In this document: positions 34,230 through 43,276 of the stretch, piece by piece | How positions within the stretch are numbered: the stretch's first letter is position 1 | Layout of the letters: each line of letters begins with the position of its first letter | Assembly (NCBI GenBank): GCA_902519405.1 | Contig: CABYJX010000007.1 | Coordinates: 1 to 55,630 of the forward strand | DNA: 55,630 nucleotides | Direction: 5' to 3' | Source: an uncultured Gammaproteobacteria bacterium | GTDB lineage: Bacteria; Pseudomonadota; Gammaproteobacteria; Pseudomonadales; Halieaceae | Made by a program: the position numbers and the translations under genes | Notes under the pieces: generated by a model | Databases searched by the model: none | The model's input: only the letters and a program-made list of their open reading frames with translations | What the model was told of the DNA's origin: nothing

Positions 34230-34409
34230 CTAGCAAAAATCGCTTTTTTTTACATTTTCGTGATCAAAAGGACAGTGTCGACAAGAACTACCACAACAAT
34301 AGCCTCTAGCGAGATGATAGTTTTCAGTAAATACTAGAAGCCCGCGCTCTAGATAATAATGCTCGTCTTCGATTAAAGCTTTAATTGGCCACGTTTTGTT
34401 ATCTGACAT
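34230..34409 (-). CDS. DUF5522 family small Cys-rich protein
   Basis: 59 residues from ATG 34409 to TAG 34230-34232. Contains YYLERGLLVFTENYHLARGY, then GYCCGSSCRHCPFDHENV: the family's CCGxxCRHCP Cys cluster, which probably binds a metal. In many bacteria this family is encoded beside a TIGR03643 protein, which here lies at 32116-32388. Short enough to be missed by standard length cut-offs. Confidence 0.88.
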   Translation of the reverse strand: MSDNKTWPIKALIEDEHYYLERGLLVFTENYHLARGYCCGSSCRHCPFDHENVKKSDFC

Positions 34410-34526
34410 AGAAAAAATTCAATGAACTATTTAGCGGGTATTTTGTTTATGAATTAGCATGCTCATTTGAAATCGCTCATTTCATCCTAGATTAGTTTGT
34501 ATGTATTTACTTTCTTGGAGGCCTGA

Positions 34527-34763
34527 TCACTGTTCCCACCGAGTAGGAGATTCTATGGGATTCGCTTCCATCCAATATTCCAGATCAGAGACCACAGACT
34601 GCAATAATTCGCTAGCTCCAGACCGGTCTAACATGGGTTTGATATGCAATAGTCGTCTCCATACTTCCTCAGCCAACACATCGTCTCTTTTGTTCCCAAA
34701 TGGCAGTTCTGTTGAGTAGTCAGCTTCTATTTCGTTTCCATAGTTATCAGTATATTTTTCCAT
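34527..34763 (-). CDS. Small hypothetical protein
   Basis: 78 residues, ATG 34763. Soluble and acidic: KYTDNYGNEIEADYS, VLAEEVWRRLLHIKPMLDRS, VVSDLEYWMEANPIESPTRW. No signal peptide or membrane helix. AGG-containing sequence (ttaggataatgg) lies upstream. Codon use looks normal for the region. Not recognised. Confidence 0.6.
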   Translation of the reverse strand: MEKYTDNYGNEIEADYSTELPFGNKRDDVLAEEVWRRLLHIKPMLDRSGASELLQSVVSDLEYWMEANPIESPTRWEQ

Positions 34764-35071
34764 TATCCTAAAATCTCATTATATTTATCATAACCTTAAA
34801 CCGATAAGACTGTGATCATTATTCTTTATTTTGTCTCTCAAAGAAGACGCAAATAATCTTATAAATCCGTGTATTTGCATAGATTAGATCGGTTAGAGTT
34901 TCAACTATGAGTATACGTTCGATCACTAAATTTGTATAAGTCGATCCTCACGAGATTTTTCTGATCACATTATAAATCCCGAGAGTTGGGCTTTTATCAA
35001 GAATACCGATATTTCTCACAGCTCCGTGTAAGCTTAATTTGCGAGAGCAGAGCTTTAAAAAAAAGATCTCA
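34764..35071. other. Gene-free spacer
   Basis: 308 AT-rich bases between two minus-strand genes. No feature recognised; an antisense-frame extension of the upstream gene's end is a shadow. Confidence 0.5.
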
Positions 35072-36148
35072 TCATAAATCAAAGTGTTCCTCGCAAGATG
35101 TATTGGAGGCCACTCCATTATTGTCCCAAGCGCATTCATCTGAAGGTAAAATATTGTAGTCTTCTCGCGCAGTTTTCAGTAACTCATAAAACTCTTCCTT
35201 AGTAACTTTTTTCTCTCGATAAAAGCTTGCGTAGGAGGGGCCGCTAAACGGAGCAAATCCTTGCGCTGTTCTAACGCGGCTATTGTCTCCTGGAAGTGTA
35301 GTTAACTGATTTTGGAGAAGCATTGGAGGAAGTCCAAAAGGATTACCCGCAGGTATCGCCACTTGATAAACGACGGTATCTTCGTCAATAAGTTTTGTTC
35401 GGGTATCAACAGAGATCCCGAAAGTGGTATATGGTCCAGCTAGTCCTCCTTTACAGTCAGACGCGGATTGGTTTGCTGAAAATAATTTCTCGTTACCATT
35501 TATACTGCAGGTACCTCCACCAATCACGTTAATCTCTGTGTCGCAAGAAGCTTCTGCTTGAGGTGGATATAAAAATACATTTCGCTGCGCAATGCTATTC
35601 CCCTCCACTTTAAGGTGTATGAAGCCTTTATAGTGATCGTATCGATAAGGCCAGCTGCTAGATTTATATGGATTTCCGTCTGCGCCGAGGAAAGTATATT
35701 CACCAACCCAATATCCAGCTTCCCTTTGCCACGCCTCAAAATCTAGTAGGTTAGTCTCACTGGGTATGCAACCTGGAGAGGGTATTTCTCTGGGTAAAGA
35801 GGTGCTCCCTAGAATAAAATTACCGGATTCGAGGTACGCATTTTCCAAATAGTTTGTAAGGATAGTTGTAGGTTGGTTGCCGCAGTCCGATCCGTCATCA
35901 TAAAGATTTCTAGAGATCACAGTTCCTGATATAAAATTTGAAATGCTTTCACACTCATACATATCTGGATTAATACCAGCAACGAGCGAAAAAGCAGCAC
36001 GATGTGCCAAGCATTCGAAATAGGAACCTGCTTTAGCTAGTTCCTTAGCTACACAATAATTGGTCTCTGCATAACTAGAGGCTGGTAGAATGAAAAGTAA
36101 CAGTCCTACAATATGAGTAAATACATTAACTAGGCACGTTTTGATCAT
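35072..36148 (-). CDS. Secreted protein of unknown function
   Basis: 358 residues from ATG 36148, with GGAG eight bases upstream (a GTG at 36157 is possible). Signal peptide VNVFTHIVGLLLFILPASSYA. The mature protein carries about ten cysteines and a beta-rich centre: EAGYWVGEYTFLGADGNPY, YDHYKGFIHLKVEGNSIAQR, VFLYPPQ, GPYTTFGISVDTRT and ASFYREKKV. The centre has the feel of a lipocalin-like or DUF3598-like barrel, but I cannot name a family. Monocistronic. Confidence 0.7.
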   Translation of the reverse strand: MIKTCLVNVFTHIVGLLLFILPASSYAETNYCVAKELAKAGSYFECLAHRAAFSLVAGINPDMYECESISNFISGTVISRNLYDDGSDCGNQPTTILTNYLENAYLESGNFILGSTSLPREIPSPGCIPSETNLLDFEAWQREAGYWVGEYTFLGADGNPYKSSSWPYRYDHYKGFIHLKVEGNSIAQRNVFLYPPQAEASCDTEINVIGGGTCSINGNEKLFSANQSASDCKGGLAGPYTTFGISVDTRTKLIDEDTVVYQVAIPAGNPFGLPPMLLQNQLTTLPGDNSRVRTAQGFAPFSGPSYASFYREKKVTKEEFYELLKTAREDYNILPSDECAWDNNGVASNTSCEEHFDL

Positions 36149-36368
36149 CGATATCACTCCTGAATCTTCGATTTTACAGAGATTATTTTTAGTAACCTAT
36201 CCTCAATCATTCTCGATCTTCAATTGAATGACAATAAAACTTATAGTTATTACAACTGAATCCTCCCAAATTTTAGATGTCTAGTAAAGCATTGATGGGC
36301 AAAAGTGTATCAAACTAACACCAAGTCAAAAATAACAGTTTTTTAAAGTTAGTCTCACTGGGATGGAA

Positions 36369-37466
36369 CTAAACCCAGTCTACCTTCTCAAGGGACTCTA
36401 TTACTTTTGACCCAAACTCTTCGGTTGACACTATGGTCGCATCAGTTGCAGATTTCCCGAGATCAGCCGTAAGATAGCCTTTTTCCATGACGGAGTGTAG
36501 TGCAGTCCACACTCCTCTAGCCTCAATTTCATGGCTCATCGACATTTCAAGCATCATTGCAATAGAACCAATCATTGAATAAGGATTTGAGATATTTTTA
36601 CCAGTAATATCTGGTGCTGAGCCGTGCGAGGGCTCGAAATACGACTTCTTTTCACCAATACACGCTGAGGGCATCAGTCCTAGTGATCCAATTATCCCTC
36701 CCGCCTGATCACTTAAAATATCTCCAAACATATTTTCCATTACCATTACATCGAATTGACATGGATCAAGGCACAAAGCAGTCGCGGCAGCATCTACGAG
36801 CATATTTGTTACTGATACATTCGGATAATCCAGCCGAAGCTCATCGAGAATTTCGTTCCAGAGAACGCTGGAGAGTAGTACGTTACTTTTATGTATATTG
36901 TGAAGTTTTCTTGACCGTTTATTGGCTAGATCAAAAGCGATATCTAAAACTCTTCTGATTTGTTTTTCATTGTACTCCAGCGATTCCTCCACAAAACGCA
37001 GGCCAAATGAGTCTTTTCCCCTGGTTTTCCTTCCGAAATAGAGACCTCCTACGAGCTCCCTAATCATGACGAAGTCTATACCATCAGAGATCACAGTTCG
37101 CTTTAATGGAGAGAGGCTTGACATCTTAGGACTTAGGAAGACAGGCCTAAAGTTTGCAAAAGTATCATACCTCTGTCTAAGAGCTAGAATCGCAGCGCGC
37201 TCTGGCTGAAGCTCAATTGGTATCTTCTTTGTATCGCTATGACTTAGACCTACCGGTCCTTTTAGGATTATATCGGATTCATCACAGATTTTTTTTGTTT
37301 GATCGGGGAACGGATGTCCATATTCAAAATATGCGCTCGCTCCAAATGGAGCATGAATAATTTTTAGGTCAATATTTCTCGTTACCACCAGATAATCAAT
37401 GACGCGCAAGGCTTGAGCCATTATTTCAGGTCCGATTCCGTCACCAGATAGCACTGCCAACTTCAT
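36369..37466 (-). CDS. leuB: 3-isopropylmalate dehydrogenase
   Basis: 365 residues, ATG 37466 with GGAG nine bases upstream. Oxidative decarboxylation of 3-isopropylmalate in leucine synthesis. Marks: LSGDGIGPEIM, PERAAILALRQRYDTFANFRPV (substrate Arg loop), RELVGGLYFGRKTRG, the HKSNVL segment with the catalytic Lys, MFGDILSDQAGGIIGSLGLMPSA (metal Asp residues) and FEPSHGSAPDITGKNISNP (NAD binding). leuC, leuD and leuA are not next to it, which is unusual. A related beta-decarboxylating dehydrogenase is possible but less likely given FANFRPV. Confidence 0.85.
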   Translation of the reverse strand: MKLAVLSGDGIGPEIMAQALRVIDYLVVTRNIDLKIIHAPFGASAYFEYGHPFPDQTKKICDESDIILKGPVGLSHSDTKKIPIELQPERAAILALRQRYDTFANFRPVFLSPKMSSLSPLKRTVISDGIDFVMIRELVGGLYFGRKTRGKDSFGLRFVEESLEYNEKQIRRVLDIAFDLANKRSRKLHNIHKSNVLLSSVLWNEILDELRLDYPNVSVTNMLVDAAATALCLDPCQFDVMVMENMFGDILSDQAGGIIGSLGLMPSACIGEKKSYFEPSHGSAPDITGKNISNPYSMIGSIAMMLEMSMSHEIEARGVWTALHSVMEKGYLTADLGKSATDATIVSTEEFGSKVIESLEKVDWV

Positions 37467-37598
37467 CGCGCTAACTCCACTGCCTTATGGGTTGATACTA
37501 ATTATTTAATTATAATCGGAAACAGTAAATTTTATCCGACTTTATTAATTAACTTTTGGTATAACGAGCTGTATTTAGGACATAGAAGCAGGTCAGCT

Positions 37599-38081
37599 AT
37601 GAAATCAGTATCAATTTTTATTGATGTTCAGAATGTGTATTACACAGTCAGACAAGAGTACCGTCAAAATTTTGATTATAGATACTTTTGGAATGAAGCA
37701 ACCAAGGGAAGGCACGTAGTGTCAGCTACAGCCTATGCCATCTCACGTGGGGATGAGAAGCAAGAGAACTTTCAGAATATTCTTAGAGCTATTGGATTTG
37801 AGGTGAAATTAAAACCATACATTACCAGAGCTGATGGATCTTCGAAGGGTGATTGGGATGTTGGTATAACTATCGATGTTTTAGATCATGCGCCGTATTC
37901 TGATATCATTGTGTTGGTGTCAGGTGATGGAGATTTTTCTCCATTACTAAACAATATTACTTCAAAATTTTCACTGGAGTGCGAGGTATATGGTGTACAG
38001 GCGTTAACCGCGCACGCGCTCATTAAGGAGGCAACGACCTTTATTCCGATAGAGGATAAATTTTTATTGCCAGCTAGGTAA
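37599..38081 (+). CDS. NYN-domain (LabA/DUF88-like) putative RNase
   Basis: 160 residues, the whole protein being one PIN-like NYN domain. The conserved acidic set is visible: IDVQN (Asp9, Asn12), GDWDVGITIDV, and VSGDGDFSPLL. NYN proteins cut RNA with a metal ion; the target is unknown. Divergent from leuB with a 132-bp spacer. No partner gene nearby suggests a toxin-type role. Confidence 0.88.
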   Translation: MKSVSIFIDVQNVYYTVRQEYRQNFDYRYFWNEATKGRHVVSATAYAISRGDEKQENFQNILRAIGFEVKLKPYITRADGSSKGDWDVGITIDVLDHAPYSDIIVLVSGDGDFSPLLNNITSKFSLECEVYGVQALTAHALIKEATTFIPIEDKFLLPAR

Positions 38082-38202
38082 AAAAGGTTTTTTTTCAAAC
38101 TAAATAGTAATTTGCAATAGTGTTCTCATTTTGAGAGCTCAAGAGTGTCATACTTAGTTCAGGTATAGTTTTCTTTAAAATCATTAAGGAATTTTTATAA
38201 CT

Positions 38203-39006
38203 ATGGATCGTACTTATGCATTAGTTACAGGCGCATCTTCGGGGATTGGCAAAGAAATAGCCCAGGTTTTAGCGAAGGAGGGCTATAACCTAGTATTAAC
38301 AGCAAGACGACGGGAACGGCTTGCAAGTGAAGCTAAGCAGCTCTCCAAAGATTTTGGGATAGACGTCAAGTATGTGTCTTGCGACCTATCAAACTCGGAG
38401 GCAATACATCAGATCCATAAATTCTGTAATGACCAGTCATTAGATATAGGGATATTAGTAAATAATGCCGGTTACGGTATTTCAACTGCCTTTCACGATA
38501 CTCCCGTAGAAGAGGAGGAGGCATTTCTGCGTGTGCTAGGACTTTCTGTTGTAAGTTTAACAAAGATTTTTTTACCGCAGATGCTAGATAGAGGCAAGGG
38601 GAAAATCATGATGATTTCATCGGTTGCGTCTTACGCGCCACCGTCCTCGATTCAGTCGCTATATGGACCAATAAAAGGATTTGTGAATGGTTTTAGTGAT
38701 TCTCTTAACGCGAACTATCGACATGCGGGAATAAGTTCTACGACGGTACTTCCTGGATATACTGTAACCGAATTTCATTCAGCTAGCGGCACACAAGAGC
38801 AGATGGATAAAGTACCTTTTTTCATGAAGCTTAGCGTTAAAGCTGTTGCCAAAGAGGCTGTAAAAGATACCTTAGCTGGAAAGAGTGTTAGTATTCCAAG
38901 TAAAAGGTACAAGTTAATTATTTTCTTACTTAGATATCTTCCAAGACCAATAATGTCACTCGCTTCTAACTTTTTGACGGGAGGTAGGTATAAAAAGAAG
39001 GTGTAA
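38203..39006 (+). CDS. Short-chain dehydrogenase, DltE/YqjQ-like
   Basis: 267 residues. TGASSGIGKEIA loop, TARRRERL (Arg pair after the second strand suggests NADP), VNNAGYG, SSVASY, YGPIKGF (catalytic Tyr and Lys) and PGYTVTEFH. The hydrophobic C-terminus (LIIFLLRYLPRPIMSLASNFL) may touch the membrane, as in SDRs acting on lipids. Short A/T-rich leader with AAGGAA upstream. Substrate unknown. Confidence 0.9.
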   Translation: MDRTYALVTGASSGIGKEIAQVLAKEGYNLVLTARRRERLASEAKQLSKDFGIDVKYVSCDLSNSEAIHQIHKFCNDQSLDIGILVNNAGYGISTAFHDTPVEEEEAFLRVLGLSVVSLTKIFLPQMLDRGKGKIMMISSVASYAPPSSIQSLYGPIKGFVNGFSDSLNANYRHAGISSTTVLPGYTVTEFHSASGTQEQMDKVPFFMKLSVKAVAKEAVKDTLAGKSVSIPSKRYKLIIFLLRYLPRPIMSLASNFLTGGRYKKKV

Positions 39007-39107
39007 TCTCATATCAATACTTCTGAGTGTAAATAGGTATGAGAGGTTAACAAAGAATCAGCTGTTAGTTCTTACATACAGGTAATCGTATCTCTGCTCC
39101 TGTATAC

Positions 39108-39956
39108 ATGCTTATAAGCGGACTTGCTTTCGCTCTAATGGGTCTTTGTGTGAAACTCGCTGCTGCACGAGGTTTCCCGGTGATGGAGCTGATCTTCGCG
39201 AGATCAGTGATCTCGCTGGTGCTTTGCTATATAGATATACGCCGTTCCAGGCTCCCGATATTAGGTCAACAGACAGGCCTGTTATTATTGCGTGGAATAA
39301 TAGGTTTCATAGCCTTAATAGCAGTCTACAAGAGTCTAATAACCTTACCTCTCGCTGAGGCCACCTTAATCCAGTATCTCCATCCTATTTTTACAGCCAC
39401 TTTTGCTTGGTTTTTTTTGCGTGAAAATATCCACCGGAACACGCTAATTTGTGGTCTTCTAGGATGCCTAGGCACCTTTATTCTAGCAAGCCCAGAAGTG
39501 CTTGGCACTGGACCCTCATTGTCGTCAATTGGTCTTATAGCAGGGTTAATAGGTGCAGCTGGCAGTGGCCTTGCGTATACGTTAGTACGCCATTTAAGTT
39601 ATTCAGAGCATCCATCAGTAATTATTTTCTATTTTCCAATCGTTTGTCTCCCCGTGAGTCTCATATTTGGTTTGCACAATTTTATAATGCCGGTAGGTTC
39701 CGATTGGTTTCTCCTACTCGCTATCGGACTCTTTACGCATTTAGGACAGGTAGGATTAACTCTGGGGATGTCATTAGTAAAGGCGGCTAAAGCTGCTGCG
39801 TACGGCTATGTGCAGGCACTATTCGCTGCGCTCCTAGGGATAACTGTTCTTGGTGAGCAACTTAGTTTAAGTACTTTTTTAGGCGCTTCATTTATTACAG
39901 GGGGTCTCTTGATCAATCAAGTACCAGATAAGTCTAAAAACTTTAATGATAGGTGA
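39108..39956 (+). CDS. EamA/DMT family transporter
   Basis: 282 residues, about ten membrane helices in two EamA halves: ISGLAFALMGLCVKLAA, the end of the first half PLAEATLIQYLHPIFTATFAW, and the second GLTLGMSLVKAAKAAAYGYVQ followed by LLGITVLGEQLS. Exporters of amino acids or other metabolites in the family; substrate unknown. No clear Shine-Dalgarno at ATG 39108, but the frame is closed by a stop 15 codons upstream. Confidence 0.88.
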   Translation: MLISGLAFALMGLCVKLAAARGFPVMELIFARSVISLVLCYIDIRRSRLPILGQQTGLLLLRGIIGFIALIAVYKSLITLPLAEATLIQYLHPIFTATFAWFFLRENIHRNTLICGLLGCLGTFILASPEVLGTGPSLSSIGLIAGLIGAAGSGLAYTLVRHLSYSEHPSVIIFYFPIVCLPVSLIFGLHNFIMPVGSDWFLLLAIGLFTHLGQVGLTLGMSLVKAAKAAAYGYVQALFAALLGITVLGEQLSLSTFLGASFITGGLLINQVPDKSKNFNDR

Positions 39957-39999
39957 TGTTGAAAGGTGCAACTTGGATCCAAAACATGGTCCGTTAATT

Positions 40000-40302
40000 T
40001 TATCCCTGATTGTTTAGTGCAGCAATTTGGTTTTTGATTCTTTTTATGCTCGCGGATACCTTACGATTAAATAGATTTCCCTTTTTATAATTTTTAGGGT
40101 TTTTATCACGTAAGTGACTCGCGACGATTCCTCTTTTTAGGTTAGAAATATCTGACATGATCGAGTTAATTACTTCTGCTAATACATTATCTGCTCTCGC
40201 TATCTCTTTCCATTCCGTTCCATTTATCTTATTCAGCCTGTCAAAAATACTGATGAGCAATCTATCTTTATACTTTTCTTCGATTTCTGAAATTGTTTTC
40301 AT
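40000..40302 (-). CDS. Basic soluble protein of unknown function, coupled to a tiny membrane peptide
   Basis: 100 residues, ATG 40302 overlapping the TGA of the upstream 28-codon frame (ATGA). Helical and strongly basic in the second half: YKDRLLISIFDRLNKINGTEW, HLRDKNPKNYKKGNLFNRK, ASIKRIKNQIAALN. No family recognised. The basic C-terminus could bind nucleic acid or phospholipid. AGG nine bases upstream also serves as its own weak Shine-Dalgarno. Confidence 0.55.
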   Translation of the reverse strand: MKTISEIEEKYKDRLLISIFDRLNKINGTEWKEIARADNVLAEVINSIMSDISNLKRGIVASHLRDKNPKNYKKGNLFNRKVSASIKRIKNQIAALNNQG

Positions 40303-40385
40303 GAGAAGAAACCTAATGAGTAGATCAATGAGGGCAAAGAGTAGAAGATGATGTAGATTAAAACGGGTTGAAAGAGGGTGTTCAT
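40299..40385 (-). CDS. 28-residue hydrophobic peptide, overlaps the next gene
   Basis: ATG 40385 to TGA 40299-40301 with GGAG eight bases upstream. Almost entirely membrane-like: FQPVLIYIIFYSLPSLIYSL followed by GFFS. The last bases overlap the start of the 100-residue basic protein, so translation should be coupled. Single-helix peptides of this size are often toxins or regulators of membrane proteins; that is inference only. Confidence 0.5.
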   Translation of the reverse strand: MNTLFQPVLIYIIFYSLPSLIYSLGFFS

Positions 40386-40610
40386 AATTTGATCTCCATT
40401 ATTGCATAGGGCCCTAATTGTTAATTACCAAAGGTTGACGACCATGAGCTTTATAGCTAGCCTTCGGGAGTGGAAATTAAGGTTATTTTGATACTTTCCG
40501 ACGTTGTGTAAATCATTTTCTTTATTTTTTGAAGGATGCTTTAAGCGTGGCGCTGTAAAAATAAATTTTAGATTCTATTCTTGTCAAAAATAGTGTTCTG
40601 GAGGTTTAAA

Positions 40611-41327
40611 ATGAATGATTCAAAACTTAATAGAGAAGACATAAGAGCAAACCGCTTAAAAATTATTGAGCTGGACACTGCAGTCATGAATAATAAGGCA
40701 TCTGTCTATCAGTCTCGATCAATGATTGAAGAAAACAGGCTTATGATACTGAGTAATTATGCGGCAGCCTTTGTGGGGAATAGACAACTAGCTAATCATA
40801 ATACCGAACAGGTATTGGAGAATAGAAACTCTATTCTCAGATCATTTAATGCTGAAAATGAGGTAGAGGAAGACTATATCTTAGCGTCATTTAATAAGAC
40901 TTCGTTAGATTTTTTGTCCCACCGATCATCACTTAATACAGCCGTCCTAGAGGTTAGCGAAGAATTAGCCGAAATCAATTCGCGGTTAATAGCAGTTAAC
41001 GAAAAGATTATGAAGGCCAACGAAGCGATCGTTGAGTTTAATGATAAACAAATCGAGACAAACTCGGAATTGTTGAATGGCGGCCTAATGCCCTCGAAAG
41101 CAACCTCAGAGAGTAATGCAGACTTGGTGCGTAACAATTCTGACATGATGGTCGAGTTAGCATCGAATGCTGCTAAGAACTCTCAAAGGATCGAAAACTT
41201 ACTAAATAAGTCTATTGAAAATACTTCTGCTCTTGTAGAAAACAAAAAAGCAATCAGTGAGCGTCGCAAGTCAATTTTAGAGAACCATGAACGGATTTCG
41301 CAAAATCGAGATAGTATATATAAATAG
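40611..41327 (+). CDS. Asn-rich coiled-coil protein of unknown function
   Basis: 238 residues from ATG 40611 (GGAGG seven bases upstream; an upstream TTG is less likely). Almost wholly helical, no signal peptide, with Asn recurring at roughly helix-turn spacing: ENRLMILSNYAAAFVGNRQL, ENRNSILRSFN, EINSRLIAVNEKIMKANEAI, NKSIENTSALVENKKA, ENHERISQNRDSIYK. Asn in coiled-coil core positions favours precise pairing (dimer or trimer) and filaments. Transcribed divergently from the peptide/basic-protein pair. Function unknown. Confidence 0.75.
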   Translation: MNDSKLNREDIRANRLKIIELDTAVMNNKASVYQSRSMIEENRLMILSNYAAAFVGNRQLANHNTEQVLENRNSILRSFNAENEVEEDYILASFNKTSLDFLSHRSSLNTAVLEVSEELAEINSRLIAVNEKIMKANEAIVEFNDKQIETNSELLNGGLMPSKATSESNADLVRNNSDMMVELASNAAKNSQRIENLLNKSIENTSALVENKKAISERRKSILENHERISQNRDSIYK

Positions 41328-41402
41328 TTTACACTAGAGCGTAGGTGGTTTCGTGTAAAAAATCTAACGCGGCATTTTGTAATTCTTCTGCTGTGATTTG
41401 GG

Positions 41403-42317
41403 TTAGCGTATCTTGGACGTTGCGGTAACGACAGATCCTATCACTACTAGTGTTGCTCCCAATAAAGATAAAAATGTCATAGGTTCAGTATTTAAGTTGG
41501 ATATCGGGGACGAGAAGTGTACAAACGCTATCGTCATGAGAGGTGTTGTGGCGACGATGGCGCTTACCCTAGAGACTTCTATATGTACAAAAGCTTCAGA
41601 AAAACAAGTGTAAGTAATCAAAGTATTGACTCCGCAAAAGAGTAGGAGAGACAGTTCAAACTTGTTAAGACTGAATAGGCCAGAGATATCACTCATCGGC
41701 AGGAAAAGAATTGACCCTATCCAATAAAATACCAACATTGCTTCCTGTGCGGTGAAGGTTTTGAGCAAAAACTTCAAGATAACGGCATAACCGGTCCAGC
41801 ACAAAGCAGCGACAGAGACTATGACAAGTCCAAAACCATAATAGTCTAAACCTATTGTATTATTATTAATGCGTTGGTAGAAAAACAAAAACAATCCCAA
41901 CGAAAAAAAAGCAAAACCAAGCCATTGGGATTTAGAAAATGGCTCTTTAAAAATATATATCCCTGCTAAGAGCAAGCTCATGGGTGCCAGTTGAATCATC
42001 ACCTGTGCACTGTCAGCACTAGTCATTTCCAAACCAACAATATAAAACCCGTAGTTACCAGCTAATAGTGAGCCTGATATTACTAACATTAATAGATATT
42101 TTGAGTTTAGCTTTTTGTGAACGGTCTTTAGTGTGCCCCTCGCTCCGAGATAACCAGTGAGTATAATGGCGGGTAATAGATATCTGAATAACGTGGCAGT
42201 TTGAAAATCTATTGTTTGGAGCAATATTTCAAGAACAACTGGTAAGATCGCCCACATAAGTGCCGAGGTTGCAGCCAAGGTTAGTCCTAATTTCCAGCGA
42301 CCTGTAACTCTTCTCAC
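41403..42317 (-). CDS. EamA/DMT family transporter
   Basis: 304 residues from GTG 42317 (AAGGATGG upstream). About ten helices in two EamA halves: LTLAATSALMWAILPVVLEI, TADSAQVMIQLAP (STADS by position, end of first half), YYGFGLVIVSVAALCWTGYA, and the end of the second half VHIEVSRVSAIVATTPLMTIA. Distinct from the one at 39108. Substrate not known. Confidence 0.88.
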   Translation of the reverse strand: MRRVTGRWKLGLTLAATSALMWAILPVVLEILLQTIDFQTATLFRYLLPAIILTGYLGARGTLKTVHKKLNSKYLLMLVISGSLLAGNYGFYIVGLEMTSADSAQVMIQLAPMSLLLAGIYIFKEPFSKSQWLGFAFFSLGLFLFFYQRINNNTIGLDYYGFGLVIVSVAALCWTGYAVILKFLLKTFTAQEAMLVFYWIGSILFLPMSDISGLFSLNKFELSLLLFCGVNTLITYTCFSEAFVHIEVSRVSAIVATTPLMTIAFVHFSSPISNLNTEPMTFLSLLGATLVVIGSVVTATSKIR

Positions 42318-42801
42318 AATGATCCATCCTTCATCTTAGCTAAAGATACCTCCGGACTACGAGTAAGCGGTGTGAGCCACCTTTATCGAGGGGAGAATAA
42401 TACGCTGAAACACCATATTTTACTTAGTAACGAGTCTTGACTGCTACGGCCACGTCTACTCAAAGGAGTAGTAAATATAGCATGCGATTGAATAATGGCT
42501 GAATCGCTGTTCATAGATACTATAGTTAGTCAGAGTAACTAATTTATATAATCCGTGGGCTCTTATGTGAGAAATCAATTCACCCTGGTGAGATAATAGT
42601 TTAGCTACAACGAATTTAAATAAAGCTTAATTTAACGAAGATACCATAATAGTAACGGGAAGTAGTTTCCTGAGATACAATTTTAAAATATTTTTCTTCA
42701 GATGTTACACTAAGGTTAGAGTTTGAACGTGCTTTAGGATTTCTTTAAGAGTTTTGCGGAGAAAAATGTGTTTTGAGATTCTTGAAAAGGAGTGCTTTTA
42801 T
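42318..42801. other. Gene-free spacer
   Basis: 484 AT-rich bases. I see no gene, RNA or repeat. It should hold promoters for the leftward transporter and the rightward small protein. Confidence 0.5.
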
Positions 42802-43053
42802 ATGATTTCGCGACGTAATCTGCTGTCGTCGTCAGGAATGTTAACTGTATCGATCAATATCCTCTGTACTCTAGCCTATATTTACCATGTTCTGGGCACT
42901 ATAGCCTATTTTAGAGCTCCCATTAAGCCTGCGGAATTACATTATTTTACGCACAAGGAGGAGTCCGTGCTGAAACAACATAATGAAGCACAGATAGTTT
43001 TGGACAGCGTGGCTCAGTTTTTTAATGAGCTGCGCTTACTTTTTTATACTTGA
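42802..43053 (+). CDS. Small membrane-anchored protein of unknown function
   Basis: 83 residues from ATG 42802 with AAGGAG nine bases upstream. Longer versions from ATG 42766 (GGAG close by) are possible. Arg-Arg at positions 4-5, then a hydrophobic helix (LTVSINILCTLAYIYHVLGTIAYF), then a soluble tail (HYFTHKEESVLKQHNEAQIV). Not recognised. Confidence 0.5.
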   Translation: MISRRNLLSSSGMLTVSINILCTLAYIYHVLGTIAYFRAPIKPAELHYFTHKEESVLKQHNEAQIVLDSVAQFFNELRLLFYT

Positions 43054-43276
43054 TCCATATAGAGAAAGTCGATAGTCAAATATTTTCTATTTCAATAATG
43101 AAATTTCTCCGGATTGTTCTCCGCATGGAATCTTGCCACAATGACTGAACCGTCGTTTCATGGAAGATCGAAGGCTCACATAGTTGTCATACCTCGTGTA
43201 AAAAAGAGCCTTTTGGATATTTTTCTAACTGATCTAGCTGAAGATAAAAAGATACTATAGGGGGGATTATAAAAAG

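Noticed and set aside
34221-34252. GCGA...TCGC followed by eight T, terminator-like after the DUF1993 gene
   Set aside because: The stem is only four base pairs and the bases are the end of the DUF5522 coding frame.
43141-43260. A 39-codon plus frame just before the SDR gene (MTEPSFHGRSKAHIVV)
   Set aside because: No Shine-Dalgarno and no recognised family; length is within chance in this spacer.
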